This document shows, piece after piece, positions 1 through 13,200 of a DNA stretch of 64,000 nt. The position numbers and the translations under genes were made by a program. The stretch comes from Sipunculus nudus. Lineage: Eukaryota; Annelida; Sipuncula; Golfingiida; Sipunculidae. The stretch's first letter is position 1. Every line of letters starts with the position of its first letter. A model generated the notes under the pieces. That model had not been told where the DNA came from. It did not search any database and saw only the letters and a list, made by a program, of their open reading frames with translations. The stretch lies in assembly GCA_026874595.1 (NCBI GenBank), contig CM049318.1, positions 34,059,956 through 34,123,955 of the forward strand, in the 5' to 3' direction.

Positions 1-3000
1 CTATGGGGCCCCAAAGTACCCCCCAGAAAAGTAAAAAATTTCATACAAAAACTTCAATATCTCATTAACTACTTGACTGATGGTCATGATTTTTGGCATA
101 CATATTGATCATGAGATGTTCCATCACTTCCTGCAGACTGGTGGCGCCACCTGAATTTTTCGATTTTTTACGAATTTAAAAATGTGGACATCTGTTAACA
201 GGGCACAAATCATAAAGACTGGACCTAGAATCTTCATTCTTGACACACTGAGAGGTCCATAAAAAGTCTGCATGGAAACCTGAAATAAGGTCTCTGTTAC
301 CCATATCCTTTGAGCTATGGGGGGCTCCCAATAACACCCCAGAATAATGGAAAATTTGATAAAAACAAACTGCAACATCTCAATAAATACAACACTGATG
401 GTCATGATTTTTGGCATACATATTGATCAAGAGGTGTTTCATCAGTACCTGCAGACTGGTGGTGCCACCTGTATTTTTTCAAATTTTCACAATTTTTTTT
501 TTCTATTTTCGAGACCTTTCAGGATGTAGTTATCTGTCAACAGGGTACAAATCGTAAGGACTGGACCTAGAATCTTCATTGTTGACACACAGGGAGACCC
601 ATGATAAGTCTCCATGGACACCTGAAATTAGGTCTCTGTTACCCATATCCTTTGAGCTATGGCACTCAAAAGTACAGCTCAGAATAATGGAAAATTTGAT
701 ACAAAAGCTGAAGTATCTGAACAACTAATGCAGAGATCACCATAATTGTTTTCATGGATATTGATCATGGAGTGTTTCATCAGTTTCTGCAGACTGGTGG
801 CACCACCTGTATTTGTTTGGGTTTTTTTACGAATTTTTTCTCTATTTTTGAGACCTTTAAAGTTATTAACATCTGTTAACAGGGCACAAATCATTAAAAC
901 TGGACCTAGAATCTTCATTCTTGACACACAGGGAGACCCATGAAAAATCTCCATGGAAACCTGAAATTAGGTCTCTGTTACCCATATCCTTTGAGCAATG
1001 GCACTCCAAAGTACAGCTCAGAATAATGGAAAATTTGATACAAAAGCTGAAGTATCTGAACAACTAATGCAGAGATCACCATAATTGTTTTCATGGATAT
1101 TGATCATGGAGTGTTTCATCAGTTTCTGCAGACTGGTGGCACCACCATTATTTGTTCGCAGGGGCGGATCCAGGATTTAGGAAAAGGGGGGGTCCAACCC
1201 AGGAGGACTAATGAAAATCCTAAAAAAAAGGTCATCACTTCCGGAAAAGGGGGGGTCCAGGCCGCAAAATTTTGTCTAAAAGCCTTTAAAAAAGGTTGTT
1301 TCGGATGAAAAAGGGGGGGTCCGGACCCCCTGGATCCGCTTCTGGTTCGGGTTTTTTTTACGAATTTTTTCTCTATTTTTGAGACCTTTAAAGTTATGAA
1401 CATCTGTTAACAGGGCACAAATCATTAAAACTGGACCTAGAATCTTCATTCTTGACACATAGGGAGACCCATGAAAAGTCTCCATGGAAACCTGAAATTA
1501 GGTCTCTGTTATCCATATTCTTTAAGCTGTATGGCTTCAAATTACCCCCCAGAATAATGGAAAATTTGATACAAAAACTACAGTATCTCAATAACTACAA
1601 CACTGATGGTCATGATTTTCGGCATACATATTGATCATGACCTGTTCCATCAGTTTCTGCAGACTGGGTGCGCCACCTCTATTTTTTTCAAATTTTTACG
1701 ATTTTTTTTCTCTTTTTTTGATACCTTTAAAGATGTGGTTATCTGTCAACAGGGTACAAATCGCAACAACTGGACCTAGAATCTTCATTCTTGTCATGCA
1801 AGAAGGCCCATGAAAAGTGCCTGTGGAAACTTAAAATTAGGTCTCTGTTACCCATATCCTTCAAGCTATAGGACTCCGAAGTATCCCTCAGAATAATGGA
1901 CAATTTGATACAAAAGCTGAAGTATCTGAACAACTAATGGGGAGATCACCATGATTCTTTGCATGGATATTGATGTTTGTAAGTGTTTTTATTAGTTTCT
2001 GCAGACTGGTGGAGCCACCTGTATTTTTGTACCCGCCAAAACGAAGTTTTGTGGATACTATGTTTTTGACCGGGTTCCTCCGCCGTTGCCGCGTTCGTTT
2101 CCAGAGAGCTCCTCTGGAACTTGATTTTATCAGCTTTCCAAGCTCATATCTCAGTAACCGTTTGACTTATCAGGTAATAAAATTTATACTAATGTAGCCC
2201 TTGGATAGCTCTATAACATACACAAAAAATGGTGGCGCCACCTGTAACCATGTTTGCACAGTGTCCATCTGTTCATCTGCCTTTGGTTAAAATCACTCAT
2301 ATCTCTGCAGTGAATTGACTAATTCACCTGAAATTCGGCATGCGTATACATCCTGGATAGCTTTCTTGATTTTATGACAGGTGGCGCCACCTACATTCTC
2401 ATTCACGCTGATGACATCCAAGCTCATATTTCGGGAACCGTTTGACCGATCGGGCCAAAATTTTGCATGTATATAGATCTAACATAGCTCTTTATCATAC
2501 GCTAAACTGGTGGCGCCACCTGCAACCATTTTTGCACAGCGTCTGTCTGTTTGTCTGCCGTGCAATAAGGTCACTCATATCTTGGCAGTGGTTTGACATA
2601 TCTGCCTAAAATTTTGCAGTTTTATACATCCAGGATAGCTTTCTTGATTTTATGACAGGTGGCACCACCTACATTCAAGTTCACGCTGATGACATCCAAG
2701 CTCATATCTCTGGAACCGTTTGACCGATCTGGCCAAAATTTTGCATGTGTATAGATCTAACATAGCTCTTTATCATGCACAAAACTGGTGGCACCACCTG
2801 CAACCATTTTTGCACAGCGTCTGTCTGTTTGTCTGCTGTGCAATAAAGTCACTCACATCTTGGCAGTGGTTTGACATATCTGCCTAAAATTTTGCAGTTT
2901 TATACATCCTGGATAGCTTTCTTGATTTTATGACAGGTGGCGCCACCTTTATTCTAGTTTATGCTGCAGACATCCAAGCTCATATCTCGGGAACCGTTTG

Positions 3001-3820
3001 AACGATTGGGCCAAAATTTTGCATGTGTATAGATCTCACATAGGTCTTTATCATACACAAAACTGGAGGGGCCACCTGCAACCATTTTTGCACATTTTGC
3101 ACAGCGTCTGTCTGTTGGTCTGCCGTGGCCTAAAATCACTCATTTCTCTGTAGTGGTTTGACATAACTGCCTAAAATTTTGCAGGTTTATACATCCTGGA
3201 TAGCTTTCTTGATTTTATGACAGGTGGCGCCACATACATTCTAGTTAACGCTGCACACATCCAAGCTAATATCTCAGGAACCATTTGACCGATTGGGCCA
3301 AAATTGTGCTTGTGTTTAGATCTCACATAGGTCTTTATCATACACAAAACTGCAACCATTTTTGCACAGCGTCTATCTGTTTGTCTGCCGTGGGCTAAAA
3401 TCACTCATATCCATGTAGTGGTTTGCCTTTTCGCCTAAAATTTTGCATATGTATACAACTTGGACAGCTTTCTGGATTTGTGGTAGGTTGCACAACCTAC
3501 ATACACATTTAGGCTGCAGACATCCATGCTAATATGCAACATACCTCACTCTGTTTCCCCTTGCCACTCAATCCATGCCTCACTTCACTCTGATTTTGGC
3601 AGATACACGTAGTCACTTGTCGGCTACCCGTATTCTAGTTTTTAAAGTTTACACATTTTTTCTCTATTTTTCAGATATATAAATACAGACTAAATCTTGG
3701 CCTGTTGGTTAATCTGTTTGATGCTTCAGTTGAATGGGTATCTACCATTCTGATGATAAAATTTCCTTTTGTGAATCTCTTCCCAGTCAGCTGAGCGTCA
3801 TGACCCATGGGTCACTTGTT
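1..3820 (+). repeat. Composite tandem-repeat element, copy 1 (left end off window)
   Basis: Positions 1-2020 hold about five units of ~340 bp. The anchor 'ggacctagaatcttcatt' recurs near 220, 565, 904, 1434 and 1770. Each unit contains one GGTGGCGCCACC-type palindrome or a near variant. Positions 2225-3520 hold a second tandem family with a ~277-bp period in which two such palindromes alternate ('ctggtggcgccacctgcaacc' type and 'gacaggtggcgccacctacatt' type). A unique-looking tail (~3640-3780) leads to the end motif 'cagctgagcgtcatgaccca' and 'tgggtcacttgtt', which stops at 3820. The same tail and end motif close the copy at 8861-12427, so the boundary is supported by comparison. No coding sequence was recognised. 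Confidence 0.8.
1159..1344 (+). mobile_element. 186-bp MITE-like element with GGATCC inverted ends, copy 1
   Basis: The element starts 'caggggcggatccaggattt' and ends 'cctggatccgcttctg', so its termini are imperfect inverted repeats (CAGGGGCGGATCCAGG against CCTGGATCCGCTTCTG). It interrupts a 340-bp tandem unit and is flanked on both sides by GTTCG, a 5-bp target-site duplication (1154-1158 and 1345-1349). Neighbouring uninterrupted units read 'tatttgtttggg' or 'tatttgttcggg' at this point, which gives the empty site. The interior is G-rich and non-coding. A related copy lies at 46351-46565. The superfamily is unknown. Confidence 0.75.
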
Positions 3821-4689
3821 ATATTTTCCTATTATTACTAAGATATGCTATTCAAAGTTTTATTTGATTATAATTATCAAGATTTAAACCACAGTCCAGG
3901 ACATCTACTTGCTGGCCCTCATGAATACTGCCGCCTATCATTTTTACTTCACCACCAGCAAGGACTTTCATTTTATAACAATTATGACGACGGCCGACAT
4001 GCATACTGGTTTCACATGCCCGCAAGAAAAAAATACAGGCCCCTATAATTTTTGGAAAAAATAAAAAAAAAGTAATTGAAAGCTAAAAATATAATTACTC
4101 ATGCGGCAGAGGCACCTGCCATCATTTGAAAAAAAGATTTTTTTCTAAGAGAATCTCGCAAAAATGGCATAGACTTGGAGAATTATGGAGCATTTTAACG
4201 CCATATCGCCCATATTTTGCAATATACATCTCGTTAGAAAACTCCGCTAATTCTGCAGCTCCCTGCCAGTTCACAGAGGTTTAATAAGTCCTCCATTCTC
4301 ATCTACTACTCGGTTAGATACGGAGGTTATTTGGGAACACAGACTCATTATATGAAGCGCGGAATGTTGTAAAAAATTTTACTATAACATAAAGAAATTC
4401 TGGGAAAAAAACAATCACGAGTATGATGTAATCGTTAGTTGCCTCTGGTAATCGAGCGCTTGAAAGTGACAGCAAACCGACTGACTTTCGAAAAAACTCG
4501 ATGATCGGCCCACCACTATACACGACAGGTGTATTATGCATGTTGCAGTACTCTTGTTATTTTAATTTTCACAGGAAATTAAACAATTTTGAGCTCCAGT
4601 CACTTGGACATTTCTTTCAAGAAACTAGAATAATGAGATGATATTAAGAACTACTTTTATCTGTCTAGCCAAACTATTTTTTACAAGAT
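3821..4689. other. Gene-free stretch, nothing recognised
   Basis: AT-rich sequence right of the composite repeat. I see no splice-supported open frame, RNA gene or repeat family member here. It may be intergenic or intronic DNA of the CERKL-like gene whose 5' part lies upstream. Confidence 0.4.
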
Positions 4690-4850
4690 TTTCTGGTGGA
4701 GGTAACCGCCTCCATTTTTTTTTATGCGAGCTTAACTATGTAGTATATACATCATACATTTGTTCGATCCCGGTTTTGGACTGCATGACAGGGGCTTATA
4801 CTTTATTATACTGGTGCAAAACAATTTTGCTATTATCATGTTTTCCTCTG
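4690..4850 (-). repeat. SINE-like 3' module (GGAGGTNACC palindrome)
   Basis: The sequence around 4697-4712 is the imperfect palindrome 'ggaggtaaccgcctcc'. It is followed by a block ('gcgagcttaactatgtagta' and later 'ggactgcatgacagggg') that is clearly related to 17047-17170 ('ggaggtgaccacctcc', 'gctagcttaactaagtat', 'ggactccgtgacagggc'). At 17 kb the block is attached to a tRNA-like head on the minus strand, so this copy is probably the tail of the same SINE family without its head. The strand is given by that comparison. Confidence 0.5.
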
Positions 4851-4996
4851 ATCATATGAAATTTATTGAATATTTTTTAATGAAAAGGTAAAAAAAAATT
4901 ATCCTCTGCACAAATTCCTTATTTTAAAATTGAAAATTCTGATGAATGTTGCCCTGGTGTAAGATTTGTAAAAAGTAATATGACTTGTGTCCTTAG

Positions 4997-5035
4997 ATCC
5001 TCTAGCTAGTTCAACTGCCACAGTCATACTGAGAG
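4997..5035 (+). CDS. Candidate small internal exon of the CERKL-like gene
   Basis: A 39-nt segment lies between an AG ('tgtccttag') and a strong donor ('gagag|gtaaga'). Only one frame is open through it. That frame leaves one nucleotide over, which is exactly what the next exon needs because it begins with the last two bases of a codon. The peptide is not recognisable and the acceptor tract is weak, so this is a suggestion only. Confidence 0.28.
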
Positions 5036-7047
5036 GTAAGAGTCGGTCACTGCATGCTGTACCCATACTGTCCATTCTTCATCGTTTCACATTTTTTAGC
5101 CAGCACTCACTGGATATTTATCATGATTACTTGAAAAGGAACCCCATCTAAAGCTTATAGACAGTGAATGTACTCTGCACTATTTCAAGGAGTATATAAT
5201 TGGTCAGAATGGTTATCTTTCAACCAGCTGCTGGTTTGCTGCTAATGGATGAAGCTCGTTGATTATCATCAAATATCAGTATTGATGAGGACTTGTTAAC
5301 ATTAAAAAGCCACCTGCTAGGATTATGCATTGTACTGCAGTAGGAATTTTATCTCATGATATTGAATTTGAATCCAGAGACACTATTTGGCTTATGTTAT
5401 TAAATTTCTTGAATACCGATCTCCTGTGCCTTCAACTGTAACCATCTGGTGGCATATTTAGACACAGAAGCTGTGTAATGACCTTCAGTTGTCTTTTTAA
5501 AATTTTACATCATTGATTTTGGTCAGGGTATAGAGGTGTCAAGGGCAGATACAGGATCATAGAAAAAGGGGGTTACCAGCACTTATTGGCATAGGTAGAC
5601 AAGGGTCAGGAGAGATGGTAGAGGTCATACGGTACCTAGCTCTTACATGCAGAAGTATAGCAAAGAAATTCAGTATTAAGTGTATATTATTCTATTTTCA
5701 ATATTAAAAAAAGACAGGTGCTCCTCTAAATGTAGTAACTGTTCAATCCACATTGAGAGCATTAATTGGTTGAAATGTGGACACCTTAATAAATATAAGC
5801 TCTGTATATGGAAATGAGAATTTAGTGTCACCTTTATGAAGTAAACCCCAACCAATTGGATAGTTGTAGTCAGGTGGCACCAGACCAAAACTGTAATATC
5901 TCACACATAGTACACATAGGACCAGCATATTTTTAATTATATTACCAGTACAGTCACAGACATTTGTTTTTACCTGTATATGCCATGGAACACTTAGATC
6001 TTCACAAGGCTTTTGAATATCTTGAATATCAACACATACCATCATTCAAATGCACAAAACTCACCTGTCTATATGTACAGCATTATGATTCAGCACCACC
6101 TTGAAGATAGAGCTGTTTACCTCTGTTCCACTTATATAAAATTGCAGATCAGCAGTTGATCATTTCCTTCATTTATTTTTCTGACACTTCTAATGTTATG
6201 TATACAATAAATGTGACAACTAGCTCAGTTTTCACTATACCAATATCTTTAAAAAGATATCTATGAAAAGTCCATACAGAGAATGCTGGCTATAGGTTTA
6301 CACACTTTTATATGATAAATGTTAAAGGTGCCTATTCACCTAACTTCTGAAAAATAGGGGATTGGGCCCCTTTAATAAGAGCAGATAACTTTCAGGATAA
6401 TTTCTGGTAATTTTTATGCAGGTCAGCAAGATTATAATGACAATAAGACTAACAAATGTAGAATGTACTGTTGATCAAAACAAACTTGGCAAATTTATCA
6501 TTAGAACATCATAGTGATTCATAATACAGAAAATAATTTACTATATATTTGATGCCAGAAATATGAGCTTAATGAGGCATTATAGGTGAGCCAACCTGAA
6601 CTGGAGGGGTCATTTGTGTCGTGTGATCATCTTTGTTTTGAATGATTTAAATATTTTTAAATATGTAGGATGTTTTATTGATATACAATATATATCTGTA
6701 AAGTTGTTCTTGAATGTCTGTGCAAATATGATCTTGTAAGAAATCTTGTTATAAAACATTGGTACTTGCATGCTAAATAACATATTGGAAACTCTGATCA
6801 GTTGGAAAAAAATGTATAGTCTATAAAATAGATATTGATATACATTATATTTATGAAAAAAGTCAACTGTCGCATAAATATTATGAATATTTTTAAAGTT
6901 TTGCAGAAACAATGGAGTTTCATGAGAACATCTGTTCCTTGGTCAGGGAATTGCAAGGTGCCCACAAGTGGTTTTGGAGATCCTATAATTTGCATGCATC
7001 CATGTCTCATATTTTTAAACCTACTTGAAGACTTTAATTTACTTCAG
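5036..7047. other. Presumed intron, AT-rich, no recognised element
   Basis: The short minus-strand frames here (for example 5743-6045 and 6610-6912) have no family signature and sit in low-complexity AT-rich DNA. A G-rich phrase at 5540-5570 ('agggcagatacaggatcat') weakly resembles the start of the GGATCC MITE family. Nothing else is supportable. Confidence 0.4.
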
Positions 7048-7259
7048 ACTTGTCAAATGAGAATCCCTTTAAGAACCAGAAGGGTGAATACCTGGGCGTG
7101 TCCATCATGTCATTGCCTGGACGGAGTCACTTAGCTCCGGCAGGGACCAGCAAGTATGGTCATCTAAACGACGGCTGCCTTGATTTAGTGTTGGTCCAAG
7201 CTACATCCCGCAAGGAGTTCATACGCTACCTGAAACGCCATGGAAATGATAAAAATCAG
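7048..7259 (+). CDS. CERKL: CERKL-like exon: kinase-fold C-terminal segment
   Basis: Acceptor 'aatttacttcag|ac' and donor 'aatcag|gtcaaa'. The exon starts with two bases completing a codon, then reads 70 codons. It contains the Asp-Gly turn 'HLNDGCLDLVLV', common to diacylglycerol/ceramide kinase C-terminal domains, and a helix 'RKEFIRYLKRHG'. In another frame an ATG at 7057 gives an unrelated short frame that is a shadow. Confidence 0.85.
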
Positions 7260-10200
7260 GTCAAAACAGCTTGCTGTTATAACTTTTGATGGTTTAAGAA
7301 AGATTTATTGTACAAGGCATAGTTCAAAAACTGTTATCAGAAGTTTACATGATATTTTAACATTGATGTTAATCAAAAACTTTTTTCCTCGTAACATTTC
7401 CTGATTTGTAGCAATTTTTATATAGAAACTTTTATACTAACAAGGAAATAATATCTTCAAGTGTTATGTCAGGTCCTATGTTTAAAGTTTTGTCATAATT
7501 AATACCTTATTGCTTTGAAGTCATTTATGTTGAATACCCTTCTCTTAATTCAACATGGCTTTAAGTCATAAGCTACAAGCATAAACTAAAAAAAATAAAT
7601 CATTACAAGTCCCCTTTTGTGCCCAACACATTTTTTGTCAGATCCTTTAAATATAACATTTACATTTTTCTGTTTATAGAAAACATGTAACAGGTCTATA
7701 ATGTTTTATTGTGATATATTATTTTAAAAAGTTTTGCAATTTTTTTTATCATTTATCACCTTCAAATATGATAATGTTTGAAGCTATACTAATCCTTCAT
7801 ATTTTCATTGATTAAACTCCAATTTTTTTTACAGCTTGACTTGCCATTTGTAACCACTGCCCGTTGTACTGAGGTGAAGTTTCGCCAGAGACTGGAACAG
7901 ACATGGAAGCACAAAGACTGGCAGTTCAGCGAAATTGATTATGAGATGAAGAAAGTGGAGACATCTGGTGTTGAAAAAAGAACTAAATCAGTAGAGGTAT
8001 CTCATGTGACCTTTTATAGCCTCTTGAAATTAGAAAAAAACCTTTTTAAACTGTATCCACATCATCCAGAGCTACCCAGAGCGTTATTTTTAAACTTTCA
8101 GAGCATACTACAAGTTATATATGCTCGGTTATAAAAGCTGTTATAATGGCTGCTATGAATTCTAGACTAATTCCACACAATAAACTATAATAGTTTCATA
8201 TCAGAATTGAATAAGGCTTTTATCCATATCAGTTATTAGCTCAGCTGACTATAAGTCATTGTGAGCTATAGTCATGGTCCATTGTCCATCGTCCGTCCGG
8301 CTGTCCGTCAGGCCGTCCGTTTGTCCGGATGTCCATCCGTAAGATTGGCATGTTTCGACACCATTGGACCTACAAATCTAAAAATCTGCATTCAGTTAGA
8401 TGTCCCCAAAAACTCCTACCATGCTGAAAATTGGGTCAATAGGACTTCGTTCCTTCGCAATATTAAGGTAAAACCTCAATTTTTTATTAGAAATCTATTT
8501 TTACACTTCAGGACTGTGTTATATCAAAACCACTCATCTGGTTTTCTTCATATTTACCATAAATATTCCTCTATATAGTTCCTACGTACATGCCAGAAAT
8601 TAAGTCAGTATTATTAAATTTAAAAAAGTTATGGGCCCAAACATAATGGACTTGTAAAAAAATCAGGAAAGATATTTGGTCACTTAAGACCAAAAGTGGT
8701 AAAGGTAGGGACTTTTTTTCAGTAAGACAGCTTTAATTAATCAAAATTTAATTGTATACCAAAAATTAGATCAAACCCTGTTAAATTTTTTTAAATATTG
8801 GCAAAAATATAAAATTGGTACCTTAAATTTCAACCAACTTTGGCCACGGCACGTTTTTTTAGCTCAGCTGACTGTAAGTCATCTGAGCTATAGCGATCAC
8901 TCTTTGTCATTTGTCCGTCCGGCCGTCCGGCCATCTGTCCGTTAACAAGGCACAAATCATAACCACTGGACTTCGAATCTTCTTAATTTACATCCAGAGA
9001 GGTCCATGAAAAAACTCCTTGGAAACTTGAAATTAGGTCTCTGTTACTCATATCCTTTGAGCTATGGGGCCCTAAAGTACCCCCCAGAATAGTCAAAAAT
9101 TTCATACAAAAACTTAAATATCTCATTAATTACATCACTGATGGTCATGATTTTTGGCATACATATTGATCATGAGATGTTCCATCAGTTCCTGCAGACT
9201 GGTGGCGCCACCTGTATTTTTCGATTTTTTACAATTTTTTTTCTCTATTTTTGAGACCTTTAATAATGTGGACATCTGTTAACAGGGCACAAATCGTAAA
9301 GACTGGACCTAGAATCTTCATTCTTGACATTCAGAGAGACCTATGAAAAGTCTCCATGGAAACCAGAAATTAGGTCTCTGTTACCCATATACTTTGAGCT
9401 ATGGGGCCCCAAAGTACCCCCCCCCCCCCCCCCCGAATGGTCAAAAATTTCATACAAAAACTTCAATATCTCATTAACTACATCACTGATGGTCATGATT
9501 TTTTGCATACATATTGATCATGAGATGTTCCATCAGTTCCTGCAGATTGGTGGCGCCACCTGTATTTTTTTATTTTTTTACGATTTTTTTTCTCTATTTT
9601 TGAGACCTTTAAAAATGTGGACATCTGTTAACAGGACACAAATCGTAAAGACTGGACCTAGAATCTTCATTCTTGACATTCAGAGAGACCTATGAAAAGT
9701 CTCCATGGAAACCAGAAATAAGGTCTCTGTTTCCCATATCCATTAGCTATGGGGCCCCAAAGTACCTCCCAGAATAGTGAAAAATTTCATTAAAAAAACT
9801 TCAATATCTCATTAACTACATCACTGATGGTCATGATTTTTGGCATACATATTGAACATGAGATGTTTCATCAGTTTCTGCAGAATAGTTGCGCCACCTG
9901 TATTTTTCCATTTTTTACGAATTGTTTTCTCTATTTTTGAGACCTTTAAAAATGTGATCATCTGTTAACAGGGCACAAATCGTAAAGACTGGACCTAGAA
10001 TCTTCATTCTTAACATTCTGAGAGACTTATGAAAAGTCTCCATGGAAACCAGAAATTAGGTCTCTGTTACCCATATCCTTCGAGCTATGGGGCCCCAAAG
10101 TGCCCCCCAGAATAGTCAAAAATTTCATTAAAAAAACTTCAGTATCTGATTAACTACATCACTGATGGTCATGATTTTTGGCATACATATTGATCATGAG

Positions 10201-13200
10201 ATGTTTCATCAGTTCCTGCAGACTGGTGGCGTAACCTGTATTTTTCAAATTTTTACAATTTTTTTCTCTATTTTTGAGACCTTCAAGGATGTAGTTATCT
10301 GTCAACAGGGTTCAAATTGTAACGACTGGACCTAGAATCTTTATCTTGACACACAGGGTGACCCATTAAAAGTCTCCATGGAAACCTGAAATTAGGTCTC
10401 TGTTACCCATATCGTTTGAGCTGTGGCACTCCAGAGAACAGCTCAGAATAATGGAATATTTGATACAAAAGCTGAAGTATCTGAACAACTAATGGGGAGA
10501 TCACCATAATTGTCAGCATGGATATTGATCATGGAGTGTTTCATCAGTTTCTGCAGCCATGGTGCACCACCTCAATTTTTTTTATTTTTTACGAATTTTT
10601 TCTCTATTTTTGAGACCTTTAAAAATGTGGACATCTGTTTACAGGTCACAAATTGTAAAGACTGGACCTAGAATCTTCATTCTTTACATTCTGAGAGGCC
10701 TATGAAAAGTCTCCATGGAAACCAGAAATTAGGTCTCTGTTACCCATATCCTTCGAGCAATGGGGCCCCAAAGTACCCCCCCGAATAGTAAAAAGTTTCA
10801 TACAAAAACTTCAATATCTGACTTACTACATCACTGATGGTCATGATTTTTGGCATACATATTGACCATGAGATGTTTCATCAGTTTCTGCAGACTGGTG
10901 GCACAACCTGTATTTTTAGATTTTTTTATTATTTGTTTTCTCTATTTTTGAGACCTTTAAAAATGTGAACATCTGTCAACAGGGCACAAATTGTATAGAC
11001 TGGACCTAGAATCTTCATTCTTGACATTCTGATTGACCTATGAAAAGTCTCCATGGAAACCAGAAATTAGGTCTCTGTTACCCATATCCTTCGATCTATG
11101 GGGCCCCAAAGTACCCCCAAGAATAGTAAAAAATGTCTTTAAAAAACTTCAATATCTGATTAACTACATCACTGATAGTCATGATGTTTGGCATACATAT
11201 TGATCATGAGATGTTTCTTCAGTTTCTGCAGACTGGTAGCGCAACCTGTATTTTTCAAATTTTTACAATTTTTTTCTCTATTTTGTCAACAGGGTACAAA
11301 TTGTAACAACTTGACCTAAAATCTTCATTCTTGTCATGCAAGGAGGCCCATGAAAAGTATCCATGGAAACCTGAAATTAGGTCTCTGTTACCCATATCCT
11401 TTGAGCTATGGCACTCAAAAGTACAGCTCAGAATAATGAAAAATTTGATACAAAAGCTGAAGTATCTGAATAACTAATGCAGAGATCACCATAATTGTTT
11501 GTATGGATATTGATCATGGAGTGTTTCATCAGTTTCTGCAGCCTGGTGGCACCACATCTATTTGTTCGGGCTTTTTTTCGAATTTTTTTCTTTATTTTGA
11601 GACCTTTAAAGATATTAACATCTGTTAACATGGCACAAATCATAACAACTGGACCTAGAATCTTCATTCTTTACACACAGGGAGACCCATGAAAAATCTC
11701 CATGGAAACCTGAAATTAGGTCTCTGTTACCCATATCCATTAAGCTGTATGGCTCCAAAATACCCCCCAGAATAATGAAAAATTTGATACAAAAACTCCA
11801 GTATCTCAATAACTACAACACTGATGCTCATGATTTTTGGCATACATATTTATCATGACATGTTCCATCAGTTTCAGCAGACTGGGTGCGCCACCTCTAT
11901 TTTTTCAAATTTTAACTAATTATTTTCTCTATTTTTGAGACCTTTAAAGATGTGGTTATCTGTCAACAGGGTACAAATTGTAACAACTTTACCTAGAATC
12001 TTCATTCTTGTCATGCACGGAGGCCCATGAAAAGTGTCTCTGGAAACCTGAAATTAAGTCTCTGTTACCCATATCCTTCCAGCTATAGGACTCCAAAGTA
12101 ATCCTCAGAATAATGGAAAATTTGATACAAAAGCTGAAGTATCTGAACAACTATTCCAGAGACCACCATGCTTCTTTGCATGGATATTGACCATTAAGTG
12201 TTTTTAATAGTTTCTGCAGACTGGTGGAGCCACCTGTATTTTTTTTTAAAGTTTACGCAGTTTTTCTCTATTTTTGAGATATATTAATACAGACACAATC
12301 TCAGCCTGTTGGTTAATCTGTTTGGTGCTTCAGTTGAATAGTTATATACTACCATTCAGATGATAAAATTTCCTTTTGCAAATCTCTTCCCAGTCAGCTG
12401 AGCGTCATGACCCATGGGTCACTTGTTCCTGTAAGTACTGTGGATTTAATTTTCACAGCATGTACACATAAGGATTTAATCTGTTAAAATCTGAAATTTG
12501 AAAATAAAAGCTGCAAAATTAGGCTAGTTATTTAATTTTTTTTGGAGGCTCTTGTTATATTCCCTTACATTGTCAAGCAGTCCACTTTGATGACTGTAGG
12601 TCATTCAGTGCACATCTCTATGCTCCCAAGGCTGTTGGCATAATGTTAGATGTCCCCAAAATCTCCTTCCATACCGAAAATTGGGTCATTAGGACTTCGT
12701 TCCTTCGAGATATTAAGGAAAAACCTTTGTTTTCCATAAAAAAAAGCCATTGTTACACTTCAAGGCTGCCTAATATCAGAACCACTGATGTGTTTTTGAT
12801 CATATTTAGTATTCACATTCTTTCATACATTTTCTATGACTATACCAAAAATTAGGTCAGTATTAGGTATTATTTTGAAGTTATGGGCCAAAATATAATG
12901 CAATTTTTAAAAAATCAGGAAATATATTTACTCACCTAACATGAGAATTGCTGAACCTAGAGACTTTTTTTTCAGGAATATAACTTTATTTAATCAAGAT
13001 TCAATTGTTTACCCAAAATTAGATCTGAATTTTGCAAATTTTTCAAGTTTTTAGCATAAATAAAAAATCAATACCTTAAATTTTGTCCAACTTTGGCAAT
13101 GGCACGTTTTTTCCCTATAAGCACTGTTGATTTAGTTTTCACAGCATATATACATAAGGGTTTAATCTTTTATAATCTGAAATTTCAAAGAAATTGATTG

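Noticed and set aside
1-3520. CRISPR-like appearance of regularly spaced palindromic repeats
   Set aside because: Units are ~277-340 bp, the units themselves are repeated rather than separated by unique spacers, and the DNA is clearly eukaryotic.
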